A stretch of DNA of 27,331 nucleotides from Tissierellales bacterium (GTDB lineage Bacteria; Bacillota; Clostridia; Tissierellales; Tissierellaceae): contig JASLBE010000043.1 in assembly GCA_030146705.1 (NCBI GenBank), forward strand, positions 1 to 27,331. The letters are read 5' to 3'. The position numbers and the translations under genes are program-made. The notes below the pieces were generated by a model, which was given only the letters and a program-made list of their open reading frames with translations, had not been told where the DNA came from and searched no databases. Each line of letters begins with the position of its first letter. Position 1 is the first letter of the stretch. Below are positions 23,360-27,331 of the stretch, piece after piece.

Positions 23360-23866
23360 CTAATTTTCTATTTCTTTAAAGCTTTCATAGTGGTCATTAG
23401 TGTAAAAGATAAGTCCATCATTGGAATAAACAAGCCTTTCACTCCCCCTATATCCACCCTTGTAATTTACGTCACACTCAAAATACTGCCTATCTTCTTT
23501 TTGGGGAAGCAGGCCTTCATAGTTGCCAAACCTATCTCCTCCTATGGACTTGCCCTTGGCAACCTCCCATAGGTTCCCAGCCCTATTATCCCAGCCAAGT
23601 TTCCTTGCCTCAGATTTTTTAATAAAATTATTTGGTAGCTTGTCATAGGTTCTTAAATAAAGAACTAGGTCTTCTAAACTCGTATAGCTAGCATCTTCAT
23701 CCAGCTTAGCTTCCTCTTTATTAGCTTCCTGGCCAAGTCCACTTTCTTGTCTTGGCTTTTCAAGTTCTAAAGTTCCTGGCCCATCTATATACTCACTACA
23801 ACCTGTAAGCAAGATTAAAAAAGATAGGGCAAAAATTAATAATTTGTTCCTAAAAATATGCTTCAT
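23360..23866 (-). CDS. Barnase-family guanyl-specific ribonuclease with lipoprotein signal
   Basis: 168 residues from the ATG at 23866 (GAGGGGGAG just upstream; an in-frame TTG seven codons earlier lies within the RBS region and is rejected). Lipoprotein signal MKHIFRNKLLIFALSFLILLTGC, lipidation at C23, then a Glu/Gly/Lys linker (about 24-60) and the barnase domain (61-168). All barnase catalytic positions are kept with the correct spacing: K84 (barnase K27), E130 (E73), R140 (R83), R144 (R87), H159 (H102). KSIGGDRFGN and SERLVYSNDGLI are family hallmarks. So an active RNase anchored outside the membrane, with its inhibitor encoded next door. Typical secreted barnase is released instead. Upstream neighbour is the isomerase, 22 nt away. 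Confidence 0.94.
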   Translation of the reverse strand: MKHIFRNKLLIFALSFLILLTGCSEYIDGPGTLELEKPRQESGLGQEANKEEAKLDEDASYTSLEDLVLYLRTYDKLPNNFIKKSEARKLGWDNRAGNLWEVAKGKSIGGDRFGNYEGLLPQKEDRQYFECDVNYKGGYRGSERLVYSNDGLIFYTNDHYESFKEIEN

Positions 23867-23888
23867 ATTCTCCCCCTCTTCAAGCAAG

Positions 23889-24641
23889 TTAGATAAACTT
23901 CTCCATTTCCTTATCTAGCTTATCTATTTTATATTCTAAGGATATTACTGGGTCTAGCCCATATTTTTTTAAAATATCCCTATAGTTGTCATACTCTTTC
24001 TTTGTTATTGGTAGGTGCCTATCATATTTTCCATCATTTGTATGAATATGGCTATAAACTATATAGTCTCCCAAGGTCCTTACCCAGTCTTCTAGTCCAA
24101 CTTCACCTAGTTTAGCATGGCCAATATCTAGGTTGACCTTAATATTGTCTAAGTCTATAAGGTCTAGTAAATCTTTTAGGATTTTAGGCTCCTTTTCAAA
24201 AACATTCTCAACTACAATAGTCCCCTTAAAATCCTTGGCCCTAGCTACTATCTCCCTAAAAGAATCTGCATTTTGTCTTAAATTTAGGTCCCTAACAAAC
24301 TCTTCAATATGGTTAGGATTAATTTGGCTATGGAAGACAACATAGTCTAAGTCTAGCCTAGTTGCTATTTCTAAAGCCTTTAAATATTTTTTAATACTAA
24401 GTTCACTTATATCTTTATCAGGGCTGGCTGGTTTTAAGTCTAAAAAAGGGCCATGCATGGCCTTAATTCCCTTAAAATCCTTAAGTTTTTCATAATATAT
24501 ATTAGTAATCCTTTCTACTTCTTCACTGGAAAAATTAGGTTCTGTAAAGTCTTGGATTTCTAAACCAAGCTTATTTCGCTCTATTTCCTCTAGGTCTAAA
24601 TATTCATAAGTCATTATTGTCTTTACTATTTTTCTTTCCAT
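23889..24641 (-). CDS. Xylose-isomerase-like TIM-barrel protein (sugar phosphate isomerase/epimerase family)
   Basis: 250 residues. AP-endonuclease-2-type TIM barrel. Probable metal ligands: E of TIVVENVFE, D and H of VNLDIGHA, H of YSHIHTNDG and the following D.HLPI, and E of ISLEYK. Family members isomerise or epimerise sugars or related compounds; a nuclease (Nfo) role is unlikely since Nfo motifs are incomplete. Substrate unknown. ATG with GAGGTGG 3 nt upstream. First gene of a three-gene operon with the barnase and barstar genes; no obvious functional link to them. Confidence 0.88.
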   Translation of the reverse strand: MERKIVKTIMTYEYLDLEEIERNKLGLEIQDFTEPNFSSEEVERITNIYYEKLKDFKGIKAMHGPFLDLKPASPDKDISELSIKKYLKALEIATRLDLDYVVFHSQINPNHIEEFVRDLNLRQNADSFREIVARAKDFKGTIVVENVFEKEPKILKDLLDLIDLDNIKVNLDIGHAKLGEVGLEDWVRTLGDYIVYSHIHTNDGKYDRHLPITKKEYDNYRDILKKYGLDPVISLEYKIDKLDKEMEKFI

Positions 24642-24682
24642 CTTCCACCTCTACTTTTCATATTAACACTTACTAATTTTAA

Positions 24683-24688
24683 ATTATA
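24683..24688 (-). promoter_or_regulatory. Extended -10 promoter of the isomerase-barnase-barstar operon
   Basis: Minus strand TGGTATAAT (TATAAT at 24683-24688), without a good -35. Leader of about 35 nt. Confidence 0.55.
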
Positions 24689-24733
24689 CCATAATTCCAT
24701 ATTTATTAATCTTTTATAGGAATTTTTTTAATA

Positions 24734-24746
24734 TATAATGTATAAT
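24734..24746 (+). promoter_or_regulatory. Promoter of the YjdM gene (two overlapping -10 boxes)
   Basis: Plus strand TATAAT at 24734-24739 and again at 24741-24746, no clear -35. Either gives a very short leader before GGAGG (24754-24758) and the ATG at 24766. Confidence 0.5.
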
Positions 24747-24765
24747 ACTATGGGGAGGTGTTTAG

Positions 24766-25107
24766 ATGAGTTTACCAAATTGTCCAAAGTGTAATTCTGA
24801 ATATACATATGAAGATATGGATTTATTTGTATGCCCTGAATGTTTCTTTGAATGGACTAAGGCTGATGCTGAAAAAGCCTTAGAAGATAGTATTGTAAAA
24901 GATGCTTTTGGAAATGAATTAAAGGACGGAGATAATGTAACTATTATTAAAGATATGAAGGTTAAAGGATCCTCTCAAGTCTTAAAAAGAGGAACTATGG
25001 CTAAGAATATCCTTTTAATTGATGGAGAAGACAACCACAATATTTCTTGTAAAGTAGATGGCTTTGGAAATATGAACTTAAAATCAGAAATAGTTAAAAA
25101 AAATTAG
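24766..25107 (+). CDS. yjdM: YjdM/PhnA family zinc-ribbon protein
   Basis: 113 residues. Near-identical in layout to E. coli YjdM (formerly PhnA): zinc ribbon MSLPNCPKCNSEYTYEDMDL ... CPECFFEW (C6, C9, C23, C26), then a small beta domain with VKDAFGNELKDGDNVTIIKD, MKVKGSS and a C-terminal LKSEIVKKN. The name PhnA reflects an old link to phosphonate use; the actual function is not established. ATG with GGAGG 7 nt upstream. Single-gene transcript with its own promoter and terminator. Confidence 0.96.
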   Translation: MSLPNCPKCNSEYTYEDMDLFVCPECFFEWTKADAEKALEDSIVKDAFGNELKDGDNVTIIKDMKVKGSSQVLKRGTMAKNILLIDGEDNHNISCKVDGFGNMNLKSEIVKKN

Positions 25108-25129
25108 GGGACCATCTCCTAATTTTTTT
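25095..25129 (+). terminator. Intrinsic terminator of the YjdM gene
   Basis: Stem 25102-25111 / 25115-25124 (AATTAGGGGA / TCTCCTAATT, one G-U), loop CCA, T-run to 25129. The stop codon lies in the left arm, and an A-run precedes it. Confidence 0.9.
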
Positions 25130-25156
25130 ACTTTTTTTTACATTTTAGTATATAAT
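25128..25156 (+). promoter_or_regulatory. Promoter of the small unknown gene at 25177
   Basis: -10 TATAAT at 25151-25156 and weak -35 TTACTT at 25128-25133, 17 bp apart. It starts inside the T-tract of the preceding terminator. Confidence 0.6.
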
Positions 25157-25176
25157 ATCCTTAGAGGGGTGAATTT

Positions 25177-25515
25177 ATGCTTGATAATATTTTAGATGCA
25201 GTTTTGAAAAAGGAAAGCAACTATAATGTACTAATGGAAGAGTTTACTAATAAGGCCCATGACCCATATGCCTTAGTCAATTACTATTACCAACAAAATA
25301 AGCCGCGGGGAACTACTAAGTTTTTAGACTTTAAGTCAATTGAAGTTATAAGCCCAACAGAAATTCCAAAAGGTTTTGCCTTTGCACTTAAAATTATTGC
25401 TAGCTTTAATTATAACTCCAAAAAAACGGAACAAGATTTTAGGTTTGCAATTGCCTGTAACCTAGATAAGTCTTTAGATAATTTAGAAATAATAAAAACA
25501 AAAATGAAACCATAA
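25177..25515 (+). CDS. Small protein of unknown function, 112 aa
   Basis: I do not recognise it. No signal peptide, membrane segment or cysteine pair. The N-terminal 40 residues are predicted helical (MLDNILDAVLKKESNYNVLM), followed by a proline/glycine turn region and a beta-rich C-terminus (FAFALKIIASFNYNSKKTEQ, then DFRFAIAC). ATG with AGAGGGGTG 5 nt upstream, its own promoter with TATAAT, and a strong terminator that uses its last codons, so it is very probably expressed. It stands as a single gene between YjdM and a convergent PaaI-like thioesterase. Confidence 0.78.
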   Translation: MLDNILDAVLKKESNYNVLMEEFTNKAHDPYALVNYYYQQNKPRGTTKFLDFKSIEVISPTEIPKGFAFALKIIASFNYNSKKTEQDFRFAIACNLDKSLDNLEIIKTKMKP

Positions 25516-25532
25516 TACGGTTTCATTTTTAT
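25501..25532. terminator. Bidirectional terminator between the unknown gene and the PaaI-like thioesterase
   Basis: Perfect 11-bp stem AAAATGAAACC (25501-25511) / GGTTTCATTTT (25519-25529). The loop holds the TAA of the plus-strand gene. T-tracts exist on both strands. Confidence 0.88.
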
Positions 25533-25540
25533 CTTATTTC

Positions 25541-25954
25541 CTAGTCTTCTATTATGTTTTTATCTAGCTTTTCCAAAACTGCCATAGTAAAGTTTCCAGA
25601 TAAGATTAAATTATCTTCATTATCATATATATCTACAACACAAACTATACTTCTCCTACCACTATGGATTATCCTACTTTTAGCAAGTAAGGTCCTTCCA
25701 CAAGGGGCTGCCTTAATATAGTTCACACTAGCCTGCATAGTAGCCACCCTATATCCCAAGGCAAAGCAACCACTTCCTGCACAAAAGTCAGCTAAAGTAA
25801 AAGTCATTCCTCCGTGAATAACTCCATTAGGGTTTATCATATCCTCTATAACCTCTAAAGAAAGAACTGCCTCACCAGTTTCTTCATTTAAACTTACTAT
25901 TTTCATTCCCTTATAAATTAAAGTATCTAAAATTGTCCTATTTCCTTGTATCAT
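25541..25954 (-). CDS. PaaI-family hotdog thioesterase
   Basis: 137 residues, a single hotdog domain. The PaaI signature NPNGVIHGGMTFTLADFCAG (42-61) carries the Asn, the His-Gly-Gly turn and the catalytic Asp. The next strands (MQASVNYIKAAPCGRTLLAK) fit too. It hydrolyses acyl-CoA, often aromatic or hydroxylated, in the cytoplasm; substrate unknown. ATG with AGGAGAGG 5 nt upstream. Single gene, sharing a terminator with the convergent neighbour. Confidence 0.9.
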   Translation of the reverse strand: MIQGNRTILDTLIYKGMKIVSLNEETGEAVLSLEVIEDMINPNGVIHGGMTFTLADFCAGSGCFALGYRVATMQASVNYIKAAPCGRTLLAKSRIIHSGRRSIVCVVDIYDNEDNLILSGNFTMAVLEKLDKNIIED

Positions 25955-25996
25955 ATCAACCTCTCCTATATTAACTAATTTTATCTATAAAAATAC

Positions 25997-26002
25997 ATTA
26001 TA
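25997..26002 (-). promoter_or_regulatory. -10 box of the PaaI-like gene promoter
   Basis: Minus strand TATAAT at 25997-26002 in the context TTGGCTATAATG, with a poor -35 (TTAAGA, 18 bp upstream). Leader of about 35 nt. Confidence 0.5.
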
Positions 26003-26036
26003 GCCAATACTTATCCATTTTCTTAATAGTCTAAAC

Positions 26037-26059
26037 AAAAAAGGCTACAAATAGTAGCC
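26037..26059 (-). terminator. Intrinsic terminator of the SIMPL-domain gene
   Basis: Stem GGCTAC (26043-26048) / GTAGCC (26054-26059), 5-nt loop, six T on the minus strand (26037-26042). It begins next to the stop codon. Confidence 0.87.
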
Positions 26060-26060
26060 C

Positions 26061-26759
26061 CTAATAATTACTTTCAAGATTTATACTAGCCTCTATTATT
26101 ATATCCCCAACAATAATTTCTGGTAGCTGGCTAGAACTTATACTTTCCTCCTTGGCTAGGTCATAGTTTACAATATTACTATCATAGTAGTTCCTACTAA
26201 GCTCTTCCACCCTAGTAACAGACTTTAACTTAACTCCAAGGCTAGTCGCTATTACTTCAGTTTTCTTCCTAGCATCAAAAATAGCCTTTTTTAAGGCCTC
26301 ATTATAGCCCTCACTAGCCCTAGTTGAACTATAGACTAAATTTCCAGCAAAGTCTCCACCATTTTTAACACCTAGGTCAATATACTTTCCAATACTAGTT
26401 ATATCCTTAATATTTATGCCTAGGCTATTAGTAACTAAATATCCCTCAATCTTTTCACTTTTTTCATAGTTTATAACTGGCCTAATGCTTATATTAGAAG
26501 TTTCAATATCTTCCTCTCCTATACCAGCTTCCATAAAAGCCTTAACCAAGGCTTGGCTCCTAAGATTATTATCAAGTAAAGCCTTTTTTTGATCCTTGTC
26601 CCTAGATATAACCTTAAATTCCACCTTACACCTATCTGGTTTTAAACTAACCCTGCCCTGGCCAGTGACCCTTATACTTGAATTTTCAGCTGCTAAAACC
26701 GGTGAACTAATAGCAAAAACCCCTACTAAAAGTCCTAGTAAAAAACTTTTAAACTTCAT
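26061..26759 (-). CDS. Exported SIMPL-domain (DUF541) protein
   Basis: 232 residues from the ATG at 26759. Sec signal peptide MKFKSFLLGLLVGVFAISSP-VLAAENS with a likely cleavage after ALA-like VLA. The rest is one SIMPL domain: SIRVTGQGRVSLKPDRCKVEF, IEEDIETSN-type turn, and YNEALKKAIFDARKKTEVIATSLGV near the C-terminal half. The family is periplasmic or surface-located and of unclear role. Start: an in-frame ATG nine codons upstream lies in front of the predicted transcription start and lacks an RBS, whereas 26759 has GGGGGAG 5 nt upstream. Confidence 0.9.
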   Translation of the reverse strand: MKFKSFLLGLLVGVFAISSPVLAAENSSIRVTGQGRVSLKPDRCKVEFKVISRDKDQKKALLDNNLRSQALVKAFMEAGIGEEDIETSNISIRPVINYEKSEKIEGYLVTNSLGINIKDITSIGKYIDLGVKNGGDFAGNLVYSSTRASEGYNEALKKAIFDARKKTEVIATSLGVKLKSVTRVEELSRNYYDSNIVNYDLAKEESISSSQLPEIIVGDIIIEASINLESNY

Positions 26760-26784
26760 ATAAACTCCCCCTTTTCTACCTATC

Positions 26785-26790
26785 ATTATA
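26785..26790 (-). promoter_or_regulatory. -10 box of the SIMPL-domain gene promoter
   Basis: Minus strand TATAAT (26785-26790), no recognisable -35. It gives a leader of about 20 nt to the ATG at 26759. Confidence 0.5.
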
Positions 26791-26852
26791 CCCTAGATTT
26801 TAATTTTCCGCCCCTTAAAATATCTATAATTTTATATATTTCCTATAAAATT

Positions 26853-26877
26853 AAAAATGGAAGGTCTAAGACCTCCC
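26853..26877 (-). terminator. Intrinsic terminator of the EVE-like gene
   Basis: Stem 26859-26866 / 26870-26877 (8 bp with one G-U), 3-nt loop, then ATTTTTAA on the minus strand. It is 5 nt after the stop codon. Confidence 0.82.
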
Positions 26878-26882
26878 ACCTA

Positions 26883-27302
26883 CTATAGGCAATATTTAAT
26901 AATATAATCCATAGCCTCCCTAGAATCTACTAAGTCAATATCCTTTAAGTCATTCCAAGCATCCATAGGCAACTCTTCATCAAAAATCTTTAAAACTTCA
27001 ATATCCCTCCTATGTCTAGCAACATCGTCAACCATATTAAACCTATAGTCTCCATCTACTTTACAAATGGCCTTTAAAGAGTAGGCCTCCCTATCTCCAA
27101 CCCCTAGAAAAATATAGTCTCCCTTAGACATATACTTGCAAAACCTATCAAAACTCCTAAGTAAATTAGGGTCATCACTTGGCTTTTCTTCATATATGGT
27201 ATATTCTACATCAATCCCATCTCGGTCTATCCCAATAGACTTGTTTGGTAAAAAGTCCTCTAGCATACTTCTATAAGTTTTAAAAACCCAAAATTTTTCC
27301 AT
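26883..27302 (-). CDS. Possible EVE/PUA-like domain protein
   Basis: 139 residues, no signal peptide or membrane segment. The middle and C-terminal part resembles EVE/PUA-like domains: KGDYIFLGVGDREAYSLKAI (60-79), a following KVDGDYRF, and HRRDIEVL (97-104), comparable to the G-D-x-h-h-G...HRRxVxWL pattern of that fold as I remember it. Such domains read modified bases in RNA or DNA and are often fused to restriction enzymes; here the domain stands alone. The first 50 residues (MEKFWVFKTYRSMLEDFL) are not recognised. ATG with GGGAGG 6 nt upstream. The assignment is a weak family inference. Confidence 0.7.
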   Translation of the reverse strand: MEKFWVFKTYRSMLEDFLPNKSIGIDRDGIDVEYTIYEEKPSDDPNLLRSFDRFCKYMSKGDYIFLGVGDREAYSLKAICKVDGDYRFNMVDDVARHRRDIEVLKIFDEELPMDAWNDLKDIDLVDSREAMDYIIKYCL

Positions 27303-27331
27303 AAGTATCCTCCCTTTATTATCCCCACAAG

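Noticed and set aside
1..27331. CRISPR arrays, insertion sequences, prophage or tRNA genes
   Set aside because: No regularly spaced repeats, transposase motifs, terminal inverted repeats or tRNA TPsiC-arm patterns were seen on reading through.

Overview
The window reads as a chromosomal stretch from a low-GC, anaerobic Gram-positive bacterium. The base composition is AT-rich, Leu CTA and Arg AGG codons are frequent, ribosome binding sites are strong GGAGG types, and GTG/TTG starts occur. Lipoproteins with Gram-positive lipoboxes, AddB with an Fe-S nuclease, and a class III ribonucleotide reductase relative point to Firmicutes, most likely the Tissierellales/Peptoniphilaceae group; the genus is an inference I cannot test. 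I see no mobile element, CRISPR array, rRNA or tRNA. Most genes are housekeeping and lie on the minus strand.

Left part (1-7860): a minus-strand operon of RluA-type pseudouridine synthase, uridine-kinase-like protein with TGS domain, glutaminase, NagZ-like lipoprotein and AddB (cut by the left edge). It is transcribed away from a membrane-anchored MltG-like protein (7903-8487) through back-to-back palindromic -10 boxes. Positions 8536-11638 hold a second minus operon: HAD phosphatase, TIGR01212 radical SAM enzyme, RsuA-type pseudouridine synthase and an unknown protein.

Middle (11742-20664): an NrdD homologue that lacks the finger-loop cysteine and the whole C-terminal zinc/glycyl-radical domain, yet sits behind two well-spaced NrdR boxes; a cytosolic parvulin; a cold-shock protein with a long leader; the operon apt-dinB-cysteine hydrolase-acyl-ACP thioesterase; a membrane J-domain protein paired with a membrane zinc-ribbon protein; and a CaCA antiporter under a yybP-ykoY manganese riboswitch with a clear terminator switch.

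Right part (20665-27331): an orphan methyl-accepting chemotaxis protein; an operon of a TIM-barrel isomerase, a lipoprotein barnase with all catalytic residues, and its barstar inhibitor; YjdM/PhnA; a small unknown protein; a PaaI-like thioesterase; a SIMPL-domain exported protein; and an EVE/PUA-like protein. Terminators are compact and often contain the stop codon of the gene they end.

The points most worth a second look are the apparently inactive, NrdR-controlled NrdD paralogue, the surface-anchored barnase/barstar pair, and the manganese-riboswitch antiporter.
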